Assembly: GCF_036203305.1 (NCBI RefSeq)
Contig: NZ_CP108131.1
Location: 3,472,001 to 3,536,000, forward strand
Direction: 5' to 3'
Source of the DNA: Streptomyces sp. NBC_00190
GTDB lineage: Bacteria; Actinomycetota; Actinomycetes; Streptomycetales; Streptomycetaceae
DNA length: 64,000 bases
Made by a program: the position numbers and the translations under genes. Under the pieces are notes generated by a model, which was not told the DNA's origin, did no database searches, and was given only the letters and a program-made list of their open reading frames with translations. This document shows, piece by piece, positions 17,984-25,899 of this stretch (positions are counted from its first letter, which is position 1; every line of letters begins with the position of its first letter).

Positions 17984-19504
17984 CTGACTGTCCACACGCT
18001 CAATGAGCTTCTGCTGGTCTGCTCGCTCGTGCTGCTCATCGCCGTCGCGGCGGTACGCATCTCTTCACGCAGCGGCCTCCCCAGCCTGCTCATCTACCTC
18101 GGCATAGGCATCGCGATAGGCCAGGACGGCATCGGGCACGTCGTATTCGACAACGCCGAGCTGACGCAGGTCATCGGCTACGCCGCACTCGTCGTGATCC
18201 TCGCCGAGGGTGGTCTGGGCACCAAGTGGAAAGAGATCAAACCGGCCCTGCCGGCCGCGATCGTGCTGTCGCTGGTGGGCGTCGCGGTCAGCGTCGGCGT
18301 CACGGCCGCGGGGGCGCACTACCTCGTCGGACTGGACTGGCGCCAGGCACTGCTGATCGGCGCGGTCGTCTCGTCGACCGACGCGGCCGCCGTCTTCTCC
18401 GTCCTGCGCAAGGTCCCCCTCCCCTCCCGGATCACGGGCGTCCTGGAAGCGGAGTCCGGCTTCAACGACGCCCCCGTCGTCATCCTCGTCGTGACCTTCT
18501 CCACCACCGCCGGACCGGTGGACGACTGGTACGTCCTCGTCGGCAAGATCGCCCTTGAGCTGGCGATCGGCGTCGCGATAGGCCTGACCGTCGGCTTCCT
18601 CGGCGCGTACGGCCTGCGGCACGTGGCACTGCCCGCCTCCGGCCTCTACCCGATCGCCGTGATGGCGATCGCCGTGGCCGCGTACGCGGCCGGCGCGCTG
18701 GCGCACGGCTCCGGCTTCCTCGCCGTGTACCTGGCGGCGATGGTGCTCGGGAACGCGAAGCTCCCCCACTGGCCGGCCACCCGGGGGTTCGCGGACGGCC
18801 TCGGCTGGATCGCGCAGATCGGCATGTTCGTCCTGCTCGGCCTGCTGGTCACGCCGCACGAGCTGGTCAACGACTTCTGGCCCGCCGTGGTCATCGGGCT
18901 GGTGCTGACGATGCTGGCGCGGCCGCTGGAGGTCTTCGTCAGCCTGCTGCCCTTCCGGATTCCGTGGCGGGAGCAGGTCCTGATGTCGTGGGCGGGCCTG
19001 CGCGGCGCCGTGCCCATCATCCTGGCGACCATCCCGATGGTGTCCGGGATCGAGGGCAGCGACCGCGTCTTCAACATCGTCTTCGTGCTCGTCGTCGTCT
19101 ACACCCTGGTGCAGGGGCCGACGCTGCCCTGGCTGGCGCGCAAGCTCAGGCTCGGGGAGTCGGAGGAGACCGCTTCCGACCTCGGCATCGAGTCGGCTCC
19201 GCTGGAGAAGCTGCGCGGACACCTCCTCTCCTTCGCGATCCCGCCGGCCTCGCGCATGCACGGCGTCGAGGTCAGCGAGCTGCGGCTGCCGCCCGGGGCT
19301 TCGGTCACGCTGGTGGTCCGGGACGCGAAGAGCTTCGTACCGATGCCGTCGACCGTGCTGCGGCGCGGGGACGAGCTGCTGGTGGTGGCCACGGATCCGG
19401 TGCGGGACGCGGCCGAGGCGCGACTGCGGGCGGTGGCCCGGGGCGGAAAGCTGGCCGGGTGGCTGGGGACGGGCGGGGACGGGTCTCCGCGATCCCGGAG
19501 CTGA
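17984..19504 (+). CDS. CPA1-type cation/proton antiporter with RCK-C (TrkA-C) domain
   Basis: 506 residues if started at CTG 17984, which has GAGGAAAGG eight bases upstream and restores the first membrane helix (LTVHTLNELLLVCSLVLLIA); the nearest GTG (18029) would cut that helix. About 12 membrane segments follow, with VVSSTDAAAVFSVLR and ESGFNDAPVV, the Asp-rich core of NhaP2/CvrA-type K+(Na+)/H+ exchangers. The C-terminal 90 residues form a TrkA-C-like domain (GVEVSELRLPPGASVTLVVRD, then RRGDELLVVA). It probably exports K+ or Na+ in exchange for protons. Confidence 0.9.
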   Translation: MTVHTLNELLLVCSLVLLIAVAAVRISSRSGLPSLLIYLGIGIAIGQDGIGHVVFDNAELTQVIGYAALVVILAEGGLGTKWKEIKPALPAAIVLSLVGVAVSVGVTAAGAHYLVGLDWRQALLIGAVVSSTDAAAVFSVLRKVPLPSRITGVLEAESGFNDAPVVILVVTFSTTAGPVDDWYVLVGKIALELAIGVAIGLTVGFLGAYGLRHVALPASGLYPIAVMAIAVAAYAAGALAHGSGFLAVYLAAMVLGNAKLPHWPATRGFADGLGWIAQIGMFVLLGLLVTPHELVNDFWPAVVIGLVLTMLARPLEVFVSLLPFRIPWREQVLMSWAGLRGAVPIILATIPMVSGIEGSDRVFNIVFVLVVVYTLVQGPTLPWLARKLRLGESEETASDLGIESAPLEKLRGHLLSFAIPPASRMHGVEVSELRLPPGASVTLVVRDAKSFVPMPSTVLRRGDELLVVATDPVRDAAEARLRAVARGGKLAGWLGTGGDGSPRSRS

Positions 19505-19927
19505 CATCCGGAATCGGACAACACCCGGAATCGGACATTCCGATAGAGGAACAGTTTAGAGCGGCGTTCTAATTCGGCCATTTTCGGTGCACTCTGAACT
19601 GCTTTGCCCCTGTTTACCGGGGCCTGGGATGGCGAAGCTCCCGTTAATCGCAGGTGAAGACACACCTTGTCACCGTAATCACAGGGCGTGGTAATGCATC
19701 CCCCTGTACGATGAAGGCACACCAGATCGAACCAACTCTGCCTGACGCAGAGCTGGCGCGACCGCAAAGCGGCCGTGGCACCCTCCCGCAGTGGGCGCCC
19801 AGGTATCACTCGGTTCTGCGCAAGAGGACAGCTCTCGGGGCTCCCACATGTACGGGTGCGGCCGCTCACAAGGCGAAGCACCGTCCGCAGACGGGGACGC
19901 TCTACCAGGCAGCGGAAAGGCAAGGCC
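19505..19927. other. 423-bp leader/intergenic region before the MFS gene
   Basis: No gene is called here. The downstream part looks like a long transcript leader: TGTACGAT near 19706 could be a -10 box, giving a leader of about 200 nt. An out-of-frame small reading frame opens with ATG at 19710 and a CTCTGC/GCAGAG hairpin lies near 19737-19753. Base composition is clearly less GC-rich in 19540-19720 than in flanking genes. Confidence 0.4.
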
Positions 19928-21337
19928 GTGACATCCGCGGTCACGACCGACACGTCCGCCCGCCCCGGCTACGGGCAGCTGCTGCGCACACCCGGCGCCC
20001 TCGGCTTCGTACTCCCCGGCTTCGCCGCCCGGCTCCCCTTCGGCATGCTGACCATCGGCATGCTGCTGCTCATCCAGCACACCACCGGTTCCTACGGCAG
20101 CGCCGGCATCGTCGCCGCCGTCACCGGCGTCTCGATGGCTCTGTCCGCCCCGCTGATGGGCATCTTCACCGACCGCTTCGGCCAGAGCGCCGTCCTGGTC
20201 CCCGTCGTGCTCACGCACGCCGCCTCCGTCAGCGGCCTGGCGGCGCTCGCCCTGCTGGACGCGCCGGTCTGGGCGCTGGCGCTCGCCGCCGTACCCGCCG
20301 GCGCCTCGGTACCGCAGGTCGGACCGATGGTCCGGGCGCGCTGGGCCGCCAAGCTGGAGGGCTCGCCCCTGCTGCCGACGGCCGCCGCCTTCGAGTCCGT
20401 CACCGACGAGTTCACCTTCGTCGTCGGCCCGGTCCTGGCGACCGCGCTGTGCACCGGCGTCCACCCGGCCGCCGGCCTGGTCACCGAGGCCACGCTGACG
20501 CTCTTCGGCGGTCTGCTCTTCGCGGCCCGGCGGGCCACCCAGCCCAAGCCGCACGCCCCGTCGGCCGCCGGCGAGAAGCGCGCCTTCGCGCTGTCCTTCC
20601 CGGGCCTGCGCGTCCTGATCTTCGCCTTCCTCGGGATCGGCGCCGTCTTCGGCGGCATGCAGGTCTCGCTGGCCGCCTTCTCCAACGAGATCGGCAACCC
20701 CGGCGCCAACGGCCTGCTCTACGGCGTCTTCGCGGCCGGCAACATGATCGCCGGCATCGCGATGGGTGCCGTCGCCTGGAAGATCGGCCCGCGTCGCCGC
20801 CTGATCCTCGGCTACATCGGCCTCACCGCCGCCGCGTCCGTGCTGTGGGCCGCCCACTCGATGATCCTGCTGGGCCCGCTCGGCCTGGTCGTCGGCCTGT
20901 TCATCGCCCCCGCCCTGATCACCGGCTACACGATGGTCGAGCAGCTGGTCCCGGCCAACGCCCGGACCGAGGCGTTCACCTGGCTGACCGGTTCCATCGC
21001 CTTCGGGCAGGCCATCGCGGTCACCCTGGCCGGCCGCCTGACGGACGCGCACGGGTCCTCGTACGGCTTCCTGGTGCCGATGGGTGCCACGGCGCTCGCG
21101 CTGGCCACGCTGCTGGCGCTGCGCGCGAAGCTGGCGCCGAAGGCTCCGAGCCGGGTCGTGAACGCGTCCGCGCCGGCCGGCGCCGCTGCTGCAGAGGCCG
21201 CCGCCCCTACCGAGGCCGCCACCGCGGCCGAGGCGCCGAGCACCGCCCCGCGTACCGCGCGGACCGCCTCGCCGGCCGCCCGGAACCGCGTGAACGAGCG
21301 TGGGATGGGTCACCGCGTGCCGGTGACGGTGGACTGA
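19928..21337 (+). CDS. MFS transporter
   Basis: 469 residues from GTG 19928, selected for GGAAAGG about nine bases upstream; the frame is open far upstream but the extra sequence is Arg-rich and unlike a transporter. Twelve hydrophobic segments are visible, beginning with LGFVLPGFAARLPFGMLTIGMLLLIQ, with PLMGIFTDRFGQ as a motif-A-like loop. The C-terminal 60 residues are Ala/Thr-rich and cytosolic. Probably a proton-driven exporter; the substrate cannot be told. Confidence 0.88.
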   Translation: MTSAVTTDTSARPGYGQLLRTPGALGFVLPGFAARLPFGMLTIGMLLLIQHTTGSYGSAGIVAAVTGVSMALSAPLMGIFTDRFGQSAVLVPVVLTHAASVSGLAALALLDAPVWALALAAVPAGASVPQVGPMVRARWAAKLEGSPLLPTAAAFESVTDEFTFVVGPVLATALCTGVHPAAGLVTEATLTLFGGLLFAARRATQPKPHAPSAAGEKRAFALSFPGLRVLIFAFLGIGAVFGGMQVSLAAFSNEIGNPGANGLLYGVFAAGNMIAGIAMGAVAWKIGPRRRLILGYIGLTAAASVLWAAHSMILLGPLGLVVGLFIAPALITGYTMVEQLVPANARTEAFTWLTGSIAFGQAIAVTLAGRLTDAHGSSYGFLVPMGATALALATLLALRAKLAPKAPSRVVNASAPAGAAAAEAAAPTEAATAAEAPSTAPRTARTASPAARNRVNERGMGHRVPVTVD

Positions 21338-21343
21338 TCGACC

Positions 21344-21369
21344 GGAATACGTCACCATGGAGCGTCGTT
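21344..21369 (+). promoter_or_regulatory. SigR-type promoter of the fmdB-like gene
   Basis: GGAAT (21344-21348), an 18-base spacer and GTT (21367-21369) match the thiol-stress sigma-R consensus GGAAT-N18-GTT. It is the only promoter-like signal in the 67-bp gap and is placed correctly for the gene at 21405. Its -10 end overlaps the CIRCE-like operator. Confidence 0.65.
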
Positions 21370-21394
21370 AGCACTCATTGAGTCAGAGTGCCAG
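21368..21394 (+). promoter_or_regulatory. CIRCE-like HrcA operator
   Basis: TTAGCACTC (21368-21376), nine bases, then GAGTGCCAG (21386-21394). The left arm is identical to the CIRCE consensus TTAGCACTC-N9-GAGTGCTAA and the right arm matches 7 of 9 bases. It covers the -10 end and expected start point of the SigR-type promoter and touches the AGGAGG ribosome site. Confidence 0.75.
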
Positions 21395-21404
21395 GAGGAT
21401 ATTC

Positions 21405-21710
21405 GTGCCGACCTACCAGTACCAGTGCACCGAGTGCGGTGAGGGCCTTGAGGCCGTGCAGAAGTTCACCGATGACGCACTGACCGTGTGCCCGAGTTGT
21501 GACGGACGCCTGAAGAAGGTGTTCTCCGCGGTCGGCATCGTCTTCAAGGGCTCCGGTTTCTACCGGAACGACAGCCGTGGCGCCTCGTCGAGCAGCACGC
21601 CTGCCTCGAAGCCGGCCTCGTCGTCCACGACGACGGCTGCCGCCGCCCCCGCCGCAGCGTCCTCCTCGACGTCGTCGAGCACGGGCAGCAGCTCGACCTC
21701 GGCCGCCTGA
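21405..21710 (+). CDS. FmdB-family zinc-ribbon protein
   Basis: 101 residues from GTG 21405, with AGGAGG (21393-21398) six bases upstream. The N-terminus PTYQYQCTECGEGLE and the second knuckle VCPSCDGRLKKVFS give two CxxC pairs typical of the FmdB regulatory-protein/zinc-ribbon family. The last 45 residues are low-complexity Ser/Thr/Ala. The function of the family is poorly known. The overlapping SigR-type promoter and CIRCE operator upstream suggest induction by thiol-oxidative and heat stress. Confidence 0.9.
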   Translation: MPTYQYQCTECGEGLEAVQKFTDDALTVCPSCDGRLKKVFSAVGIVFKGSGFYRNDSRGASSSSTPASKPASSSTTTAAAAPAAASSSTSSSTGSSSTSAA

Positions 21711-21782
21711 CCGTTTCCCCCTAGGCCCCGCCCGCCCTGACCGGCAGCGGGGCCTTCGGCATGCCCGGTTAGGGTGGGCCGC

Positions 21783-22616
21783 ATGGTGAACGCAGAGATC
21801 GGTGTCATTGGCGGTTCGGGCTTCTACTCGTTCCTGGAGGACGTCTCCGAGATCCAGGTGGAGACCCCGTACGGGCCCCCGAGCGACTCCCTGTACGTGG
21901 GTGAGCTGGCCGGCCGCCAGGTGGCCTTCCTGCCCCGGCACGGGCGCAGCCACACCGTCCCGCCGCACAAGATCAACTACCGGGCCAACCTGTGGGCCCT
22001 GCGTTCGGTCGGCGTCCGCCAGGTACTCGGCCCGTGCGCGGTCGGCGGCCTGCGGGCCGAGTACGGTCCGGGCACGCTGCTCGTACCCGACCAGCTGGTC
22101 GACCGTACGAAGTCCCGGGCGCAGACCTTCTTCGACGGGGAGCCGCTGCCCGACGGCAGCGTCCCGAACGTCGTGCACACCACCTTCGCGGACCCGTACT
22201 GTCCGGTGGGGCGCGAGGTGGCGCTGGCGGCGGCACGGGAACGGGACTGGGAGCCGGTGGACGGCGGCACCATGGTCGTCATCGAGGGGCCGCGCTTCTC
22301 CACGCGCGCCGAGTCGCGGTGGCACGCGGCGGCGGGCTGGTCGGTGGTCGGCATGACGGGGCACCCGGAGGCGGTCCTCGCTCGCGAGCTGGGGCTCTGC
22401 TACACCTCGATGGCGCTGGTCACGGACCTGGACGCGGGCGCGGAGACCGGTGAGGGCGTGTCGCACACGGAGGTCCTGAAGGTCTTCGGCGAGAACGTCG
22501 GCCGCCTGCGCGAGGTGCTCTTCGACGCGGTGGCGGCCCTGCCGGCGACGGAATCCCGCGCCTGCCTGTGCACGCACGCCCACGACGGCTGGGACCTGGG
22601 CATCGAGCTGCCTTAG
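21783..22616 (+). CDS. mtnP: S-methyl-5'-thioadenosine phosphorylase
   Basis: 277 residues from ATG 21783. Motifs are IGVIGGSGFYSFL, the phosphate-binding LPRHGRSHTVPPHKINYRAN and the nucleoside-site EGPRFSTRAESR followed by GMTGHPEAVLARELGLCY, as in MTAP/PNP phosphorylases. It splits MTA from polyamine or SAM-using reactions to adenine and methylthioribose-1-phosphate. TAGGGT (21770-21775) lies seven bases before the ATG, indicating a leaderless mRNA; the GTG at 21774 would lie inside that promoter. Confidence 0.92.
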   Translation: MVNAEIGVIGGSGFYSFLEDVSEIQVETPYGPPSDSLYVGELAGRQVAFLPRHGRSHTVPPHKINYRANLWALRSVGVRQVLGPCAVGGLRAEYGPGTLLVPDQLVDRTKSRAQTFFDGEPLPDGSVPNVVHTTFADPYCPVGREVALAAARERDWEPVDGGTMVVIEGPRFSTRAESRWHAAAGWSVVGMTGHPEAVLARELGLCYTSMALVTDLDAGAETGEGVSHTEVLKVFGENVGRLREVLFDAVAALPATESRACLCTHAHDGWDLGIELP

Positions 22617-22653
22617 CGGAGGCTTTGTCAGCGCCTCGGCCTAGCCTCCACGC

Positions 22654-23136
22654 ATGGGGAATTCAGGGGGGACGGCCGTGGCCCGCGCCACGGTGGAGGA
22701 GCTGCGGGAGTTCGCGGCCGAGGCCGGGTTCGGTGCGGCCGGGGGCGGTGAGGAAGCCGCTGAGCTGGGCGGAGGCTGGGTGATGTTGCACGTCGCCGAT
22801 CAGCCGGCCGGCGGGGCCGCGGCACTGTCGCGACGGACCGGGGCGCCGGTGATCACGGTGGCCTACCTCGACAGCGACGTCGGCTTCGTCGAGGCCGCCA
22901 CGTTCGCCGGCGGTCACTGGAAGGCCCTGCTGAACCGGGACACGGCACAGGACTACGGGATACCGCTCGACCGGTTCCCCGTCCAGCCGGCCCTTGAGGG
23001 CGCGCTCGACTGGGCGGCGGCCGCCGGTCTGACCGCCGACCCGGCGGGAGTCCGGACCGCCCTCACCGGCTCCGAGCCCTTCGCGGAGGACCTCGCCGAC
23101 CGGCTGCTCACGGCCCTCGGCCTGGACCTCGCGTGA
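22654..23136 (+). CDS. Conserved hypothetical protein
   Basis: 160 residues of alternating strands and helices, without membrane segments or Cys motifs. Two starts compete: ATG 22654 preceded six bases by TAGCCT (leaderless), or GTG 22678 preceded by a GGGGGGA ribosome site. The central GAPVITVAYLDSDVGFVEAATFAGGHW segment could be a sensor-type fold, but I do not recognise the family. It follows mtnP by 37 bases and may be co-regulated with the pyrF-like gene downstream. Confidence 0.65.
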   Translation: MGNSGGTAVARATVEELREFAAEAGFGAAGGGEEAAELGGGWVMLHVADQPAGGAAALSRRTGAPVITVAYLDSDVGFVEAATFAGGHWKALLNRDTAQDYGIPLDRFPVQPALEGALDWAAAAGLTADPAGVRTALTGSEPFAEDLADRLLTALGLDLA

Positions 23137-23194
23137 TCGGATCCCGCGCCTTCCCGCACGTTCCCGGGGAAGCGGCGGCCACGACAATGGCGAC

Positions 23195-23887
23195 GTGAAC
23201 ACCGAGAACCGGATCATCGTCGCCCTCGACTTCGACGACCACGCGGCCGCGGAGACACTCGTCGCGCGGCTCGGCGACACCTGCGGCCACTACAAGGTCG
23301 GCCTGGAACTGCTCACCAGCGCGGGCCCCGGGCTCGTCCGGGACCTCGCCGCCCGGGGGTACGAGGTCTTCCTCGACCTGAAGCTCTTCGAGATACCCCA
23401 CTCCGTGGCCGGCGCGGTCCGGGTGGCGGGCACGCTGGGCGCGTCGATGGTGACCGTGCACGCCATGGGCGGTACGGGCATCCTGACGGCGGCGGTCGAA
23501 GCGGCGCGGGAGTTCCCCGGGCTGAAGGTGCTCGCGCTGACCGTGGTCACGAGCATGACCGCGAGCGACCTCGCCGACGTCGGCGTCGTCGCCGCGAGTA
23601 CCGACGAACAGGTGCTGCGCCTGGGTCGGCTCGCGGTGGCCGCCGGCTGCGACGGACTCGTCGCCTCGCCCCGGGAAGCCGGCGCCTTGCGTGCCGCCCT
23701 GGGACCGGAGCCGCTGATCGTCACCCCGGGGGTGACGATGCCGGGCGGGGCCGGGGGCGGGCACGCGCGGGGCGGGACGCCGGGAGCGGCCTTCGGGGCG
23801 GGGGCGTCGCACATCGTGGTCGGGCGATCGGTGACGCGGGCGGCGGACCCGGTGGCGGCGCTGGAGCGGATCCGGGCGGGCCTCTGA
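23195..23887 (+). CDS. Orotidine-5'-phosphate decarboxylase homologue with altered active site
   Basis: 230 residues, normal for type 1 OMP decarboxylases: IIVALDFDDHAAAETL, HYKVGLELL, FLDLKLFEIPHSV, VTVHAMGG and C-terminal HIVVGRSVTRAADP. The family signature is Asp-x-Lys-x-x-Asp; here it is Asp61-Leu-Lys63-Leu-Phe-Glu66, so the second Asp, normally from the neighbouring subunit, is Glu. The loop after TPGV lacks the usual Gly-Asp-Gln-x-Arg and is Gly-rich instead. It may be a slow PyrF, or a relative acting on another ribotide. No other pyrimidine gene is near. Confidence 0.8.
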   Translation: MNTENRIIVALDFDDHAAAETLVARLGDTCGHYKVGLELLTSAGPGLVRDLAARGYEVFLDLKLFEIPHSVAGAVRVAGTLGASMVTVHAMGGTGILTAAVEAAREFPGLKVLALTVVTSMTASDLADVGVVAASTDEQVLRLGRLAVAAGCDGLVASPREAGALRAALGPEPLIVTPGVTMPGGAGGGHARGGTPGAAFGAGASHIVVGRSVTRAADPVAALERIRAGL

Positions 23888-23916
23888 ACCCTTGCGGGTG
23901 ACGCCGTCGTCCACAA

Positions 23917-23943
23917 CCTGGGGATCGTCCACAGGGCGGAGCG
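23917..23943 (+). promoter_or_regulatory. Two tandem DnaA-box-like nonamers
   Basis: TCGTCCACA occurs at 23917-23925 and again, same orientation, at 23935-23943. Both fit the relaxed Streptomyces DnaA box (TTGTCCACA family). They lie in the 140-bp gap downstream of the pyrF-like gene and are not part of a larger array. Confidence 0.4.
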
Positions 23944-24027
23944 GGATCCGGCGGGAGGCCGGATCGTGAGGTGTGTCCGGGCGCAAGGTCCGGGCACAGC
24001 GACTCACTCCGTCTGGTGGTGGCCCTC

Positions 24028-24642
24028 ATGTCCCGTACGCCCACGCCCTCTTCGGCATCTTCCCCGGCTTCACCCTCGGCTTCTCCCTCGGCGCCCTCTT
24101 CGAGTTCCTCCTCGTCGTCCGTTCCTGTCTTCCCTTCCGCGTGCTCGTCCGCGTGTCCCCCCGCGCGGCCGGTCCCGCCGTTTCCCCCGCTGCGGGTCGG
24201 ACGGGGCGGGGACCGGCTGCGCAGGGCCCTGCGGCGCCGGCGGCGGGCCGTCTCGGCCGGGCTGGCGGTCGCGGCGGCGGCACTGGCCGTCGGCGGGACG
24301 GAGGCTCAGGCCTCGCGGGGCGCCGCGCCCGCGGCGGTACGGGTCTCCCCGGAGCCGGCGCAGCAGCCCGCGGCGGTGCGGATGGTGTCGGCCCCGGTGC
24401 GCATCGCGGACGCGGCGACGGTGCGGCTGCTGCGGCCCGGGGACCGCGTCGACGTGGTCGCGGCGGAGCGCGCCGGACCGCCCAGGGTGGTGGCCGAGGG
24501 GGCCCGGGTTGCCGAACTGCCCGATCCCGACCAGGGTGTTGGGGACGGTGGGGCGCTCGTGGTCCTGTCCGTGCCCCGGGATACCGCACGCGCGCTCGTG
24601 GGGGTGGGCACGACGGCCCGACTGGCGGTGACGTTGTGTTGA
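24028..24642 (+). CDS. Hypothetical exported or membrane-tethered protein, SAF/RcpC-like C-terminus
   Basis: 204 residues from ATG 24028. It begins with a 50-residue Ser/Pro/Ala low-complexity stretch, then an Arg-rich patch and one hydrophobic segment (VSAGLAVAAAALAVGG). The C-terminal 80 residues (VRIADAATVRLLRPGDRVDVVAA, then VVLSVPRDTARALVG) resemble the RcpC/CpaB SAF-like domain. The role is unknown; no pilus genes are adjacent. The start is uncertain because upstream sequence is open but poor in coding character. Confidence 0.6.
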   Translation: MSRTPTPSSASSPASPSASPSAPSSSSSSSSVPVFPSACSSACPPARPVPPFPPLRVGRGGDRLRRALRRRRRAVSAGLAVAAAALAVGGTEAQASRGAAPAAVRVSPEPAQQPAAVRMVSAPVRIADAATVRLLRPGDRVDVVAAERAGPPRVVAEGARVAELPDPDQGVGDGGALVVLSVPRDTARALVGVGTTARLAVTLC

Positions 24643-24765
24643 TTCCCACATGCGGGCAGTCAAGTCGCCTCAGGGTGGGGGCCGATTGGACACGCCGCGC
24701 CCGGACTGCCGTAGCTTTCGGAACCGTTGGCTCCGTGTTCGGCACATGCGAAGAAAGGCTCAGTG

Positions 24766-25263
24766 GTGAGCGAGAAGAAGAAGGAGAGCGTCCTGGCGGG
24801 CTTCAAAGCCTTCCTGATGCGCGGCAACGTGGTCGACCTGGCGGTGGCCGTGGTCATCGGCGCCGCGTTCACGAACATCGTGAACTCGGTGGTCAAGGGG
24901 ATCATCAGCCCGGTGGTGGGCGCGGTGGGCACGCAGAGCCTGGATGGCTACAAGACGTGCATCAAGAACCCTTGCGCCATCGGCGCGGACGGCCAGCCGA
25001 CGGGGGTCGAGATCCTCTGGGGCTCCGTGCTGAACGCCACGCTGACCTTCGTGATCACCGCCGCGGTCGTCTACTTCCTGATGGTGCTGCCGATGGCGAA
25101 GTACCTCGCCAAGCAGGAGGCGCGGCGCAAGGCCCGGCAGGGCGTCCAGGAGACCATGGAGATCACCGAGCTGGAGGTCCTCAAGGAGATCCGGGACGCG
25201 CTCGTCGCGCAGCGCACCAACGGTGGCGGGACCGGTTCCGCGGGTCCGCGCGACGTGTTCTAG
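24766..25263 (+). CDS. mscL: Large-conductance mechanosensitive channel MscL
   Basis: 165 residues from GTG 24766 (a second GTG lies directly before it). The N-terminal amphipathic helix and first membrane helix are seen as [20 protein letters not shown] followed by [17 protein letters not shown], then a short periplasmic loop with a Cys pair, the second helix [16 protein letters not shown], and a C-terminal helix bundle. It opens under membrane tension to release solutes on osmotic downshock. Slightly longer than E. coli MscL because of the loop and tail. Confidence 0.95.
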   Translation: MSEKKKESVLAGFKAFLMRGNVVDLAVAVVIGAAFTNIVNSVVKGIISPVVGAVGTQSLDGYKTCIKNPCAIGADGQPTGVEILWGSVLNATLTFVITAAVVYFLMVLPMAKYLAKQEARRKARQGVQETMEITELEVLKEIRDALVAQRTNGGGTGSAGPRDVF

Positions 25264-25285
25264 CCGCTCCGGCCGCCCCGGCCGG

Positions 25286-25498
25286 TCAGATGTGGTGCGG
25301 GGGTTTCTCGTCGAGGAAGCGGGCCAGGTCGGCCGCGCTTCCGCCGGCGTGCGGCCGCTCGCCCCAGCCCCGGTCGGTGTCGTCCGACGACTGCTGGTCC
25401 AGCGGGTCGTCGAAGACCAGCCTGGGCTTCGGCCGGGGCTTGTCGGCCCCGGGCACGGGCTGCGCGGGCTGTGGGTCGGAGGCGGGGGCGGTGCTCAT
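25286..25498 (-). CDS. Small conserved hypothetical protein
   Basis: 70 residues with no membrane segment. The N-terminal half is Pro-rich; the C-terminus (DRGWGERP, then AADLARFLDEKPPHHI) looks conserved and acidic/aromatic. It is convergent with mscL, 22 bp away, with a short CCGGCC/GGCCGG stem between. No function can be given. Confidence 0.6.
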   Translation of the reverse strand: MSTAPASDPQPAQPVPGADKPRPKPRLVFDDPLDQQSSDDTDRGWGERPHAGGSAADLARFLDEKPPHHI

Positions 25499-25594
25499 GC
25501 CTCCAGGGTACGGCCGCCCCCACGCGCGTTCCCGCCTCCGGCCCCGGTCGCCCGGGGGGCACCGGGGAGCCGCTGCTCGTGCGGACGGACGTGG

Positions 25595-25891
25595 TCACCG
25601 GTCCTTCGGGTCGAGGAGCCACAGTCCGATCACGACGACGAAGGACAGGATCAGGAATCCCGCCCCCCACCAGGCCGTGCCGGTGTTGCCCTTCATCCAC
25701 TCGTTGACGGTCACGGTCAGCCCCCAGAGCTGCCCGATGACGACGGTGAGGGCCAGGGCCAGACGGGCGTTGAGCTTCGAGGACCGCTCCGGCTCCTGTT
25801 CCGTGCCGGCTCCCGGGCCGGGGCCCGTGTGCCGGATCCGCGGGTCGCCGTAGCCGCTGGTGGAGCGGATCTGCGGATACCGCTCACGCAC
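25595..25891 (-). CDS. Small two-helix membrane protein
   Basis: 98 residues from GTG 25891: a 45-residue polar N-terminus, then two membrane segments (ALALTVVIGQLWGLTVTV and GFLILSFVVVIGLWLL) ending in DPKDR. It starts nine bases after the stop of the truncated oxidoreductase. The frame stays open upstream through LSDYHPGSAQPRLNRP, so the original start may have been lost at the deletion junction described in the findings. Function unknown. Confidence 0.65.
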   Translation of the reverse strand: MRERYPQIRSTSGYGDPRIRHTGPGPGAGTEQEPERSSKLNARLALALTVVIGQLWGLTVTVNEWMKGNTGTAWWGAGFLILSFVVVIGLWLLDPKDR

Positions 25892-25899
25892 CGGCCGGT

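Noticed and set aside
22678..22680. GTG as definite start of the hypothetical gene at 22654
   Set aside because: It has a good GGGGGGA site, but the ATG at 22654 has a leaderless-type -10; undecided, so the longer form was kept.
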